Assembly (NCBI GenBank): GCA_964429795.1
Contig: CAYSCW010000002.1
Location: 166,782-230,781, forward strand
Length of the DNA stretch: 64,000 bases
Reading direction: 5' to 3'
Origin: CAYSCW01 sp964429795
Lineage (GTDB): Bacteria > Acidobacteriota > Aminicenantia > Aminicenantales > Aminicenantaceae
Shown: one piece after another, positions 41,863 to 50,672 of the stretch
Position numbering within the stretch: the stretch's first letter is position 1
How the letters are laid out: every line of letters starts with the position of its first letter
The notes under the pieces: generated by a model
Told to the model about the DNA's origin: nothing
Database searches by the model: none
Seen by the model: only the letters and a program-made list of their open reading frames with translations
Made by a program: the position numbers and the translations under genes

Positions 41863-42753
41863 ATGGATAACAATTTTGGAGGCATTTTTGCCGCACTGAC
41901 CACTCCATTTGTTAGAGGTGAAATATCGCCTGATAAGCTCAAAGAGAATATCCGGAAATACAATGCTTTCGACCTTTCAGGCTATGTTGTGCTGGGATCC
42001 ACAGGAGAATGCGTCTATCTCTCAGATGACGAATCTGAGAAACTTGTCAAAGCTGTAAGAGAGGTTGCGGCTGCGGAAAAGAAGATCATCGTGGGAACAG
42101 CCAGGGAATCCACCAAAATAACTATTGAATTCACCAACAGGATGGCTGCCTTTGACATCGATGCCGCCCTCATACGCACTCCCGGTTATTTCACCCCCAG
42201 CATGACCCACGAAGTCCTGAAAAAGCATTATTTATCCATTGCTGATAAGGCGAAAGTGCCTGTTATGGTCTATAACATCCCCCAGTACACAGGAGTCTCT
42301 GTGGATATCCCTCTGATGGTTGAACTCTCGCGTCACCCCAATATCGTGGGCTTGAAGGACAGTTCGGGGAACCTGATTTTTGCCTCAGAACTTATTCCTC
42401 AGGTGGATCCCTCTTTTGCCATCCTTTTGGGAGCAGGAAGCATCCTTCTTCCCGGCCTGATCATGGGTGCCAGCGGAGGCATTCTGAGACTTGCTTCTGT
42501 GGCTCCTGCAGAGTGTGCAAATCTCTACAAGCTCTATCTAGAAGGAAGAATAGAGACTGCCAGAAAGATACAGATCAATCTGATTCCTGTAAACAAAGCA
42601 ATCGTAAAAACCTTGGGGATTGCCGGCCTCAAACATGCTTTAGATTTGCTCGGCTACTACGGAGGAGAACCCCGCTTTCCTCTCCTGCCTTTGGATGAAA
42701 GCGAGAAAGAAGAGATGAAAAACATCCTCAATAAATCGAGGCTCCTGGGATGA
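41863..42753 (+). CDS. Dihydrodipicolinate synthase family aldolase, HOGA-like
   Basis: A 296-residue class I aldolase of the DapA/NAL superfamily. Schiff-base Lys165 is in GLKDSSGN, catalytic Tyr137 in YNIPQYTG, and the carboxylate loop is GSTGE (45-49). True DapA has an Arg in the YNxPxRTG loop; here it is Tyr, so lysine biosynthesis is unlikely. The C-terminal IAGLKHALDLLGYYGGEPR is close to the pattern of 4-hydroxy-2-oxoglutarate aldolase (IPGLKxxMDWFGYYGGPCR), which suggests cleavage of a 4-hydroxy-2-oxoacid. SD AGAGGA. It is coupled (ATGA) to the Tat aldo/keto reductase. Confidence 0.8.
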   Translation: MDNNFGGIFAALTTPFVRGEISPDKLKENIRKYNAFDLSGYVVLGSTGECVYLSDDESEKLVKAVREVAAAEKKIIVGTARESTKITIEFTNRMAAFDIDAALIRTPGYFTPSMTHEVLKKHYLSIADKAKVPVMVYNIPQYTGVSVDIPLMVELSRHPNIVGLKDSSGNLIFASELIPQVDPSFAILLGAGSILLPGLIMGASGGILRLASVAPAECANLYKLYLEGRIETARKIQINLIPVNKAIVKTLGIAGLKHALDLLGYYGGEPRFPLLPLDESEKEEMKNILNKSRLLG

Positions 42754-43964
42754 ACTCAAGCCGGCGGGCCTTTCTAAAGAAATTTTTTTATGGGACACTG
42801 TCTACCTCTGTTTCAGCCTGTCAGACCGCTTTTCCCATTGAGAAAAGAAAAGATCGTCTGAAGGAAGACCAGATGTTCTATCGCCGTCTGGGACGGACGA
42901 ATCTTTACATCTCAGAAATCTCGCTCGGAGGCAGTCCTCTTCCTGATTGGGCTATTTTTCGGGAAGCCATCGACAGAGGAGTTAATTACATCGACACCTC
43001 CGAATCCTACCAGAACGGAAACAGCGAGCGTCAAATAGGACGTCTGTTTAAAGCCGTGGGAAGAGACAAGGTGTATGTGGGAACGAAATTTCATCTGAGA
43101 GGCAACTGGGATAAAGAATACATCATAGATAGGGTGCACAAAAGCCTTCAAAGACTGGACACGGATTACCTGGATGTTCTTCTGATCCACGGGGCATCGA
43201 ACGAAAAGGACCTTACAGATGAGAGATTAATTGCCACTTTTGAGCAATTGAAAGAAGAAGGAAAATACAGGTTCAGAGGCCTCTCCTGCCATTCAAATCA
43301 CCACAAAGTTGTTAAAAAGGCTGTGGAATGTGGCTATTACGACATGATCCAGCTAGGATATAACGTCTTTGATATCCAGGAGACAGAAGAGAAAACTGAA
43401 GTCTATGACGATTATCTGGGAGCCAGCGGCATCCGGCGTCTCATCGCCCTTGCCAAAGAAAACGACGTAGGCATAATCGCCATGAAGACACTCAAGGTGG
43501 GAGCAAAAAGGCAAAATCTTGAGGCATACCGGACAGAGTCAACTTCTCTTTTTCAGGCCATGCTTAAATGGGTTCTTGAAAACAAGAGTGTCTCCTCTGT
43601 GGTCACGGAGATGTTGACGTTTGAACAGATGGAAGAGGATCTGTCTGTTGTTGGACAGAGCTTGGCCAGAGAAGAAAGACATGCTCTTTATCGTCATGTT
43701 CTTGAGAATGGCAAGGACTACTGTCATCAATGCGGGGTCTGTGAAGCAAACTGTCCCTCCCGCATCAAAACCACTTCCATCCTGCACTGCTTGATCTATC
43801 TGGAAAGCTACAGAAAATGGAATCTAGCCAGAGGAAGATATTCCCGTCTGAAACCTAACGAGACAGCTCTATTCTGTAACGATTGTGGAATTTGCGAGAG
43901 AGTCTGTCCATACGGTGTTTCAGTCCGGAAAAAGATCAAAGAAGCTCAAATCAAATTGACATAA
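42750..43964 (+). CDS. Tat-exported lipoprotein aldo/keto reductase with ferredoxin domain
   Basis: A 404-residue protein. The N-terminus SRRAFLKKFF is a twin-arginine signal, ending in a lipobox-like VSAC with Cys24, so a membrane-anchored extracytoplasmic lipoprotein is predicted. The aldo/keto reductase barrel follows (GGSPLPDW, YIDTSESYQNGNSE, DYLDVLLIHG). The C-terminus has two ferredoxin-like sites, CHQCGVCEANCP and CNDCGICERVCP. Fe-S cofactors fit Tat export of a folded protein and suggest electron transfer instead of, or as well as, NAD(P)H. It starts inside the aldolase stop codon. Confidence 0.83.
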   Translation: MNSSRRAFLKKFFYGTLSTSVSACQTAFPIEKRKDRLKEDQMFYRRLGRTNLYISEISLGGSPLPDWAIFREAIDRGVNYIDTSESYQNGNSERQIGRLFKAVGRDKVYVGTKFHLRGNWDKEYIIDRVHKSLQRLDTDYLDVLLIHGASNEKDLTDERLIATFEQLKEEGKYRFRGLSCHSNHHKVVKKAVECGYYDMIQLGYNVFDIQETEEKTEVYDDYLGASGIRRLIALAKENDVGIIAMKTLKVGAKRQNLEAYRTESTSLFQAMLKWVLENKSVSSVVTEMLTFEQMEEDLSVVGQSLAREERHALYRHVLENGKDYCHQCGVCEANCPSRIKTTSILHCLIYLESYRKWNLARGRYSRLKPNETALFCNDCGICERVCPYGVSVRKKIKEAQIKLT

Positions 43965-43973
43965 TATAATTAC

Positions 43974-44042
43974 CTACTGTGCCAGGTTGGCAATTCCTTC
44001 CAAGTCGAGAAGTTCGGCGATCTCTTTCAACTCAGTGGCCAT
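43974..44042 (-). other. Protein-like 22-codon fragment downstream of SRP RNA
   Basis: Minus-strand ATG 44042 to TAG 43974 encodes MATELKEIAELLDLEGIANL plus two residues, with good coding periodicity. The frame stays open back into the SRP RNA region. It could be the tail of a lost gene or chance; I do not recognise it. Confidence 0.2.
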
Positions 44043-44053
44043 AAGTAAATGAT

Positions 44054-44325
44054 GACCGTGCACCTTGCTCCGACAACGCCTCCCCTGCGTTATCCATGCC
44101 GTTAGCTCAGGTAAGGCTGACCTGCAGCACAAGAGGCTCACCTGCTACCGTTGCTACCTTCCGGTCCTGACGGGATTTACAGGGAACTCTTTGCACAGGG
44201 CCCTATCCTTCAACACCACTAACATAGACACAGGCCAGACAAGGAGCAGCCTCGGCAAGGAATTCAACCCCACTGTAGCGGATTGTGGGTTACAGGGCGC
44301 CGCTAATTCCCCGTCTAGCACGGTC
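44054..44325 (-). ncRNA. ffs: Signal recognition particle RNA, large bacterial form with Alu domain
   Basis: Helix 8 with the universally conserved sequence GTCAGGACCGGAAGGTAGCA lies at 44152-44171 (minus strand). The 5' end GACCGTGC (44325-44318) pairs perfectly with the 3' end GCACGGTC (44061-44054), closing a 272-nt molecule. The 5' region CCGTGCTAGACGGGGAATTA and the CCCTGTAACCC / ATCCGCTACAGTGGGG segments match the Alu-domain loops of the long (Bacillus/Thermus-like) SRP RNAs rather than the short 4.5S form of enterobacteria. Together with Ffh it targets nascent membrane proteins. No protein-coding reading of this segment is credible. Confidence 0.93.
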
Positions 44326-44391
44326 CTTTTCTGCTCTTCTTGATTGCTAAGATTGAAGCGCCTTGTGGCGTAGGATTAAATCCGAGAAGAA

Positions 44392-44420
44392 ATCCTAATC
44401 TTATAGTTCCTGTTTGTCAA
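44392..44420 (-). promoter_or_regulatory. Candidate SRP RNA promoter
   Basis: On the minus strand, TTGACA (complement of 44415-44420), a 17-bp spacer and TAGGAT (complement of 44392-44397). It lies about 65 bp before the mature SRP RNA 5' end, so a processed leader would be needed; a small hairpin (CGCC-TTGT-GGCG region, 44359-44371) lies in that leader. Confidence 0.5.
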
Positions 44421-44516
44421 TAGGATCAGCGAAGTCAGGCTTTGAAAAAATGATGCTTGCTTATCCATGATTGACGAAAAAAAAAGGAATTGCTATCATA
44501 AACGAAGAAAAAGAAG

Positions 44517-45203
44517 ATGTTTTTCTGGGATTACACATTCTTCCTCCTGATTCCTCCGCTTATTCTTGCTATCTATGCCCAGCAAAAAGTCAGGAGCACA
44601 TACAAACGTTTCAGTGAAAAAGTCGCCTCTTCCCGCATATCTGCCGCTGAGCTTGCTCGCCGAATCCTCAACACAAGCGGCGCAGAGGTCAAGGTAGAAA
44701 AAACATCTGGTCGGCTCACCGATCATTACGATCCCCGCAAGAGAGTCCTCCGACTTTCAGAGGCAGTTTACGGGAGCAGTTCTATCGCTGCCCTGGGGAT
44801 TTCTGCCCATGAAACCGGACATGCACTTCAGCATCACGAAGGTTACTTCGCTCTCCATCTTCGAAATGCCATCTACCCTGTTGCCAGCTTCGGATCCTCC
44901 CTTGCCTTTCCCATCTTTTTCGTAGGTTTCATATTTAGCAGGCAGGGCCCCAGCATCCTGATGGATATCGGCATCCTCCTTTTTGCTGGTGCTGTTGTGT
45001 TCAGCGTGCTAACCCTTCCTGTGGAATTTAACGCTTCCAAGCGAGCCCTTATTCTCTTGCGCCAAGGAGGATACCTGAAGAGAGATGAGCTTTCAGAAGC
45101 ACGCCAAGTCCTCTCAGCAGCCGCTCTAACCTATGTGGCCGCAACGGCCATGGCCGCCCTGCAGCTTCTACGGCTTTTCCTCCTCAGAGGTTCTCGTAGA
45201 TAG
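44517..45203 (+). CDS. Zinc metallopeptidase, YugP-like membrane protein
   Basis: A 228-residue neutral zinc metallopeptidase of the YugP/DUF2268-like membrane family. N-terminal membrane segment (TFFLLIPPLILAIYA), a cytoplasmic zinc motif HETGHALQHHEG, two central hydrophobic segments and a final hydrophobic stretch. The downstream VEFNASKRALILL carries the usual third-ligand glutamate region. A role in membrane-protein quality control is often assumed but not proven. It stands alone between SRP RNA (divergent) and the M14 peptidase. Confidence 0.87.
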   Translation: MFFWDYTFFLLIPPLILAIYAQQKVRSTYKRFSEKVASSRISAAELARRILNTSGAEVKVEKTSGRLTDHYDPRKRVLRLSEAVYGSSSIAALGISAHETGHALQHHEGYFALHLRNAIYPVASFGSSLAFPIFFVGFIFSRQGPSILMDIGILLFAGAVVFSVLTLPVEFNASKRALILLRQGGYLKRDELSEARQVLSAAALTYVAATAMAALQLLRLFLLRGSRR

Positions 45204-45304
45204 AAATATCTTATCTGGGTTTTATCAAAAACATCTCAAAATTTATTCATATACAGTTTTATTTGGAGCGTTTAAGAAGACTCCCCGCTTCTCCATAAAT
45301 TATC

Positions 45305-45333
45305 TTGACAGCAAATTGAGCAAGTGATAAATA
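45305..45333 (+). promoter_or_regulatory. Promoter of the M14 peptidase gene
   Basis: TTGACA (45305-45310), a 17-bp spacer and TAAATA (45328-45333), about 35 bp upstream of the start codon, with SD AAGGAG between. Confidence 0.7.
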
Positions 45334-45367
45334 AATTCTTCTGTATTTTTTATACAAGGAGTTCAAA

Positions 45368-47977
45368 ATGAAGAATTATACAAATTTAAAAAGAGTCCTA
45401 TCTCTTTTTGTCTTCCTGATCTGTTTACCTTTACTGCTTCCAGCACAGACATCTCCTGAGGCTTTTTTAGGGCACAAAGTCGGTGCTGACCGTAAACTTG
45501 CTGACTACAATCAAATTCAGGCTTATTTTCAGAAGCTCGACCAAGAGTCAGATAAGATAAAAGTCTTGACCATCGGCCAATCTACCCTAAAAAAACCGAT
45601 GATTATGGCCGTAATCACAACCGAAGAAAACATGGCCCAACTCGATACCTATAAAAATATCACTAAAAAGCTGAGAGAAGCGAGAGATCTCTCCCCTGAA
45701 GATGCCAAGAAACTGGCAGAAGAAGGGAAAGTGATTCTGCTCATCACATGTAACATTCATTCCACAGAGATCGCTTCTTCACAGATGGCAATGGAGCTGG
45801 CTTACAAGCTGATCACAGGAGATACGCCATTCGATACTAATAAAGTCTTGAAGGACGTCATTGTCCTTCTTGTGCCCACAACAAACCCCGACGGTGAGCA
45901 GATGGTGACCGACTGGTACCAAAAATATTTAGAAACAAAATACGAAGGAGGCCGGATGCCCTGGCTCTACCATCATTACGCCGGACATGATGATAACCGC
46001 GACTGGTTCATGTTCAACCTTTCGGAAACCCGTGCCATGGCCAAAGTTATCTACCATGACTGGATTCCACAAGTTCATATTGACGAACACCAGATGGGAT
46101 CGACCGGAGCCAGACTTTTTATCCCTCCGTTTATGGATCCGCCTGTTCCCAGTATCCATCCACTTCTCTGGCGGGGAGTTAACCTTTGTGGGGCCAACAT
46201 GGCCTACGATTTGCAGAAAAACGGCTTCAGCGGAGTTGTCCACGGAAGAAGCTTCACTGGCTGGTGGATTGGCGCCTGCGATGATACTTCCTGGCTTCAT
46301 AACACTATAGGCCTTCTGAGTGAGATGGCTTCGGTTAAAGTGGCCACTCCCATCTATGTCGATCCTACAGAACTTCCCTCATCCTATTACGAAAAAAGAA
46401 TTGACTTTCCCGATCCCTGGCCTGGAGGATGGTGGAAACTGAGAGATATTGTGGATTATGAGTTGACGCTCTCTTTAAGTCTGATCAAAACCGCCTACAT
46501 TTATAAGAATGACTTCCTTTATAATTTTTACAAGATGTGTCGAGATTCAATCGACGAAGGAAAGAAAGGAAAACCTTATGCCTTCGTCATACCCAAGAAA
46601 CAGTGGGATTATCCCACCTCCCTCAGGATGCTGGACATCTTGATGTTAGGAGGAGTGGAGATACATCAGGCCAAGGAAGATTTCACAGCCGGAGAAAAGC
46701 TCTATCCTGCCGGCTCTTTTGTGGTGCTGATGTCTCAACCTTACAAACCTTATGCCCAAGCTCTTCTGGAAAAGCAGGTTTACCCCGACATGCGACAATA
46801 TCCGGGCGGCCCTCCTGAGCCCCCCTATGATAACGCAGGATGGACTCTTCCTCTCCAGATGGGTGTCACCTGCGACAGGATAAAAACCCCCTTTGAGGCC
46901 AAGCTGGAAAGGCTGGATAAAGTTCCTCATCCTGAGGCAAACATTCCCTCAGAGAGTTCTTCTTACATCATCCTGGATTCACGCCATAATGCTTCCTTTG
47001 CAGTGGTTTTCTCTCTCCTCGAAGATGGAGCAGAGATCTTTCGGACCAAGGGATGCATCAACAAGGATGAACTCAAAGCTGCAGCAGGGAGTTTCATCAT
47101 TAAAAATTCACCTCAAGTCCAGAAGGCCCTTCCAGGGCTTTTGGAAAAATGGGATCTATCAGCCCGTGGAGTAGAAGACATAGAGGATATCCCTAAATCT
47201 TCCCTGAAGAAACACCGCGTGGCTCTCTACCAATCCTGGCGATCGAACATGGATGAAGGATGGACACGTTATGTCCTCGACGACATGAGCATCCCCTTCA
47301 CCACTCTTCACAACAAGGATTTCAAGGGAACAAAGAAAAAGAAAGTCAACCTGAAAGAGAAGTACGATGTGATTGTCTTTGCCAGCGAAAGCCCTGAAAT
47401 TATCAAGCAGGGAAAACCCAGCCCCGACTCTCCGTATGCCCAATACTACACCGAGATGCCACCAGAATATGAGGGAGGAATTGACAAAGAGGGTGTGGAT
47501 GCTTTGAAAGAATTCGTGGAACAAGGCGGTATCCTGGCCACATTGAATGAAGCCTGCGGCCTGGTATTCAAAGAATTCAAGGTCCCGGCCCGTAACGTGA
47601 CAGAAAAAGTGAATCGCACAAAATTCTTCTGCCCCACATCCTTATTGAGGCTCAGCGTGGATAATGTCACACCCATCGGCTATGGAATGCCTGAGGAAAC
47701 GCCAGCTATGTTCTCTGACAGCTTGGCTATGAGCACCTGGGTTCCTCAATCAGGAGATTGGGACAGAAAGGTGGTGGCCAGTTATCCCAAAGATAACATC
47801 CTGCTGAGCGGCTGGCTTCTGGGAGAAGATGTGATCTCCCGCAAGGCTGCGGTCGTGGATGCCAAGTATAAGAAGGGACATATCGTTCTCATCGGCATTT
47901 GCTGCCAGCACAGGGCACAATCTCACGGAACATACAAATTCCTGCTCAATGCCCTTCTCTACCCTGAAGACATTTAA
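45368..47977 (+). CDS. Secreted M14-family zinc carboxypeptidase
   Basis: An 869-residue exported protein with signal peptide to about residue 26 (VLSLFVFLICLPLLLPAQ). The M14 zinc ligands are in CNIHSTEIASS (H131 and E134) and in VHIDEHQMGS; NPDGEQ and DDNRDWFMFNLSET are the conserved substrate-binding loops. The C-terminal ~400 residues form additional domains, including a glutamine-amidotransferase-like section (DALKEFVEQGGILATLNEA). Such long M14 peptidases are frequent in protein-degrading Aminicenantes and Acidobacteria. Predicted to trim peptides in the periplasm or outside the cell, in line with the POT-type transporter downstream. Confidence 0.9.
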   Translation: MKNYTNLKRVLSLFVFLICLPLLLPAQTSPEAFLGHKVGADRKLADYNQIQAYFQKLDQESDKIKVLTIGQSTLKKPMIMAVITTEENMAQLDTYKNITKKLREARDLSPEDAKKLAEEGKVILLITCNIHSTEIASSQMAMELAYKLITGDTPFDTNKVLKDVIVLLVPTTNPDGEQMVTDWYQKYLETKYEGGRMPWLYHHYAGHDDNRDWFMFNLSETRAMAKVIYHDWIPQVHIDEHQMGSTGARLFIPPFMDPPVPSIHPLLWRGVNLCGANMAYDLQKNGFSGVVHGRSFTGWWIGACDDTSWLHNTIGLLSEMASVKVATPIYVDPTELPSSYYEKRIDFPDPWPGGWWKLRDIVDYELTLSLSLIKTAYIYKNDFLYNFYKMCRDSIDEGKKGKPYAFVIPKKQWDYPTSLRMLDILMLGGVEIHQAKEDFTAGEKLYPAGSFVVLMSQPYKPYAQALLEKQVYPDMRQYPGGPPEPPYDNAGWTLPLQMGVTCDRIKTPFEAKLERLDKVPHPEANIPSESSSYIILDSRHNASFAVVFSLLEDGAEIFRTKGCINKDELKAAAGSFIIKNSPQVQKALPGLLEKWDLSARGVEDIEDIPKSSLKKHRVALYQSWRSNMDEGWTRYVLDDMSIPFTTLHNKDFKGTKKKKVNLKEKYDVIVFASESPEIIKQGKPSPDSPYAQYYTEMPPEYEGGIDKEGVDALKEFVEQGGILATLNEACGLVFKEFKVPARNVTEKVNRTKFFCPTSLLRLSVDNVTPIGYGMPEETPAMFSDSLAMSTWVPQSGDWDRKVVASYPKDNILLSGWLLGEDVISRKAAVVDAKYKKGHIVLIGICCQHRAQSHGTYKFLLNALLYPEDI

Positions 47978-48019
47978 CCCGGATTATTCATAAATAATCC
48001 AGGCAAACATCTCTTTGCC

Positions 48020-48502
48020 ATGAATGAAGAAAAGAGAAAGAAACTTGCCATGGTCGTTTTCAGCGGCGACATGGATAAACTTTTTGCAGCCTTCTCCATA
48101 GCCGCCGGAGCGGCTGCTTCGAACATGGATGTAACCATGTTCTTTACTTTCTGGGGCCTGCGGGCTCTTAAGAAAAAAGGGAGAACAGGAAGAAGCTTCT
48201 TTGGGCGCTTACTGGGAATCTTCTATGGCGGAGACATCAATCGGTCATCCCCAAGCAAGATGAGCTTCGGGGGAATCGGCCGCTGGATGTTCAAGAAAAT
48301 GATGAAGGCCAAACGCGTTCCTTCCCTTGCCCAGCTTCGACAGACTGCCCTGGACCTGGGTGTCAAACTCTATGGATGCCAGATGAGCATGGAAGTGATG
48401 GAGATACCCAGAGAGAAAATGATCGATGAGGTAGCCCAGTGTGTAGGGGTGGTCACTTTTATCGAGCAGGCCCAACAGGCTGACGTGACTCTCTTTGTCT
48501 GA
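48020..48502 (+). CDS. DsrE/DsrF-like family protein (DsrE2 type)
   Basis: A 160-residue protein of the DsrE/F/H-like superfamily. KLAMVVFSGDMDKLFAAFSI and MDVTMFFTFWGLRAL are the Rossmann-like start, and YGCQMSMEVMEI holds the conserved cysteine, which in relatives carries persulfide sulfur. A role in sulfur transfer or trafficking is inferred. No tusA, rhodanese or dsr genes are adjacent. It converges with the yjbQ remnant and POT gene. Confidence 0.87.
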   Translation: MNEEKRKKLAMVVFSGDMDKLFAAFSIAAGAAASNMDVTMFFTFWGLRALKKKGRTGRSFFGRLLGIFYGGDINRSSPSKMSFGGIGRWMFKKMMKAKRVPSLAQLRQTALDLGVKLYGCQMSMEVMEIPREKMIDEVAQCVGVVTFIEQAQQADVTLFV

Positions 48503-48513
48503 GCGAAACGCTG

Positions 48514-48620
48514 TTCACCGATAATCTTCACCAGAACCCTTTTCCTCCTGCGCCCGTCAAATTCACCATAAAAAATCTGCTGGCCGTATGAAACTCAAGA
48601 TATTCGGTCAGGGATTTCAT
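48514..48620 (-). pseudogene. Internally deleted yjbQ (UPF0047) gene
   Basis: From ATG 48620 the frame reads MKSLTEYLEFHTASR, the N-terminus of the YjbQ/UPF0047 family. Directly afterwards, in another frame, QQIFYGEFDGRRRKRVLVK followed by IIGE (48582-48514) is the family's C-terminus. About 90 central codons with the catalytic residues are gone. The ATG overlaps the POT stop as ATGA, so the gene was once the translationally coupled last gene of that operon. This is read from the sequence; the loss could be a real deletion or an assembly collapse. Confidence 0.75.
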
Positions 48621-50107
48621 TTGCTTCTCTTTGTGCTAATCCTGATACCTCCTCCTCCGAGCAGGAGAAGAATCAGGGATTGGACGAATGTTTTCCACTG
48701 AACCTGAGCAGCAAGGAAAAGAGAATAGACAAAGAAATAAATGCCCCCTGCAGCCAGGATTGAGTAAATCCCCAGCATGATCTTCCATGCTCTTCTGTTG
48801 GCCTCAGGTGTATCCTCCGAGAAAAACTTGTTGTAGAGGAGCAAGCCGCATAGACAGACTGCGCCCACAATAACAAAAATCAACCAGAAGAATTTAATCT
48901 GGTTGAGAATACTCTGGGAGAAAGGCATTCCAGCGGCTACAGCTTCTGCGCCTGGTACAAGAGGTTTCAGCATCCTCTCATAAAGGACAGCGCCGATATT
49001 GCTCCCGAAGAGGCTTCCGATCACTCCGTAGAGAAAGGCATATCCCATATACACAGCCACCTTATCTTTTGGAGCCACAAGCCCTAAATAGCTGTAATAC
49101 TTCGGGTGGGCTGTCATTTCTCCTATGGAAAAAACCGCGATTCCCAGTACAAACATCCAGGCTGTATGGGTAAAAGCTAAGATCAGGAATCCTAACGATC
49201 CGATAACAATGCCTGCTGCCATGACAGGAAGGGGTTTGATTTTTGTCACGATGCGGCTGATTATGACCACAAGCAAGATGATGGTTCCGGCATTGATCAC
49301 CGTCACATGCTCCACATCGAATCGGAAAGGGATTCCCAGCCTGGCCATGAACCCATCGACCACAGAGCGGTTTATGAAATCACGCAGATACCAGAGCACA
49401 GAACCGAACATCTGAAAATACAGAATCCAGAAGCAGGAGTAGACAACGATCAACAGCATGAAGCGCGAATCACTCAAGACCAGAAGGGCTTCACTGATCA
49501 CTTTTCTTATTTTCTTTGTGCTCTCTGGCAAGGGAGGATCCCTGTAGAGGAAGATCGTGGGCAGGAGCATCAAAAAACACCACAAGGCCGAAGAGAAGAA
49601 AACGTATCTCCAGCTGAATCCTTTAATCCAGCTGACAAAGAGAGGAGCGAGAAAAGCCCCGAAATTAATGCACCAGTAATAAACCCCAAAGCCAAAACCG
49701 CTGTTCTCTTCTGTTGTGGCACGAGCAACAGTCCCTGTGATGATCGGTTTAAACAGCCCGCTTCCAGTGGCCATGATCAGGAGGAAGAGAAAAATCAGTC
49801 CATAAGAGTCAAAGTTGCCGGCAGCGAAATACCCTATGGTCAGCAGAGAAAAGGCCGCCAGGAGCATCCTGCGGTATCCCAGACGCTCCGCTAAAGCTCC
49901 ACCAAAAATGGGCATGATATAGGTTAAGGCGTAGACAAATCCCTGTAAAAAGCCGACAGACTGTTCGCTGAATTTAAGATGCCTGGCCAGATAAAACGCT
50001 AAAACCGAGTTGAGGCCATAATAGGCACCCCGCTCAAAAAGCTCCATCACATTGGCTATCCAGAATGTCCGTGGAAAGGTGAAAAGAATATTTCTTTTTT
50101 TTTGCAT
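48617..50107 (-). CDS. POT-type (proton-dependent oligopeptide) MFS transporter
   Basis: A 496-residue major facilitator with 12-14 membrane segments. The POT signature is recognisable in ELFERGAYYGLNSVLAFYL and in ATGSGLFKPIITGTVA; one or more charged residues of the classical ExxERFxYY motif are altered. Likely imports di- or tripeptides or peptide-like compounds with protons. ATG 50107 after TTGGAGGTC is preferred to the TTG at 50119. It is preceded on the same strand by an ACT-domain gene and overlaps the yjbQ remnant. Confidence 0.85.
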   Translation of the reverse strand: MQKKRNILFTFPRTFWIANVMELFERGAYYGLNSVLAFYLARHLKFSEQSVGFLQGFVYALTYIMPIFGGALAERLGYRRMLLAAFSLLTIGYFAAGNFDSYGLIFLFLLIMATGSGLFKPIITGTVARATTEENSGFGFGVYYWCINFGAFLAPLFVSWIKGFSWRYVFFSSALWCFLMLLPTIFLYRDPPLPESTKKIRKVISEALLVLSDSRFMLLIVVYSCFWILYFQMFGSVLWYLRDFINRSVVDGFMARLGIPFRFDVEHVTVINAGTIILLVVIISRIVTKIKPLPVMAAGIVIGSLGFLILAFTHTAWMFVLGIAVFSIGEMTAHPKYYSYLGLVAPKDKVAVYMGYAFLYGVIGSLFGSNIGAVLYERMLKPLVPGAEAVAAGMPFSQSILNQIKFFWLIFVIVGAVCLCGLLLYNKFFSEDTPEANRRAWKIMLGIYSILAAGGIYFFVYSLFLAAQVQWKTFVQSLILLLLGGGGIRISTKRSK

Positions 50108-50227
50108 CTTGACCTCCAATCAGCTGGAAAATTACTGCTCGACAGAAGAAGCTAATTTAAAGCGAGCTGACGAAAAAGTAAAGCAGATGCTGACTTCAAT
50201 GGCCTCTTCAAATCCAATGATGGATGA

Positions 50228-50608
50228 CTATTTCTTGAACAACTTTAAGGCTCTGTCGATATCCGAAACATCAAGAATAATGGAAATTGCTTTCCCCTTC
50301 CTGCTCAGGGTGCCATAGCAATATTCAATGTTGATTTCTTTGTTTCCCAGCTTGGTGGCCAGATCCCCTAAAGCACCTGGCCTGTTCTCAAGGTCAACTT
50401 TGAGAACGTCTCTTAATTCTGTGGCATAATTCAATTTGTCCAATATTTTCATGGCCTTGCTGATGTTTTTCACATAGAGTTTGGCAGTGTCTTGAAATAC
50501 GCCAATAGCTTCGATGTTGATGTCATTTTCAGCAAGATAACTGCATAACTCTCCCAGGGTGGAAGGGCGATTTTCCAAAACGACAAAGATCTCAGTGATT
50601 CTTTCCAT
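50228..50608 (-). CDS. Tandem ACT domain protein
   Basis: A 126-residue protein made of two ACT domains: EIFVVLENRPSTLGELCSYL (about residues 6-25) and VLKVDLENRPGALGDLATKL (about 68-87). Both halves keep the Gly-bearing loop that binds small ligands, usually amino acids. There is no catalytic or DNA-binding domain, so it is probably an amino-acid sensor acting on a partner. SD GGGGG precedes the ATG. Lies between the DHOD-like and POT genes. Confidence 0.87.
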   Translation of the reverse strand: MERITEIFVVLENRPSTLGELCSYLAENDINIEAIGVFQDTAKLYVKNISKAMKILDKLNYATELRDVLKVDLENRPGALGDLATKLGNKEINIEYCYGTLSRKGKAISIILDVSDIDRALKLFKK

Positions 50609-50672
50609 TTTTACCCCCTTTTCAGGATTTAAAAATTTTGACTTTGTTCCAAAGTTAGTTGACTGATTTTTC

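Noticed and set aside
41863..42753. Annotation as dapA (lysine biosynthesis)
   Set aside because: The Arg of the YNxPxRTG loop is replaced by Tyr and the C-terminus fits 4-hydroxy-2-oxoglutarate aldolase; no other lysine genes are nearby.
44065..44343. A 92-codon plus-strand reading frame
   Set aside because: It is antisense to the SRP RNA, whose conserved sequence and terminal helix explain the region.
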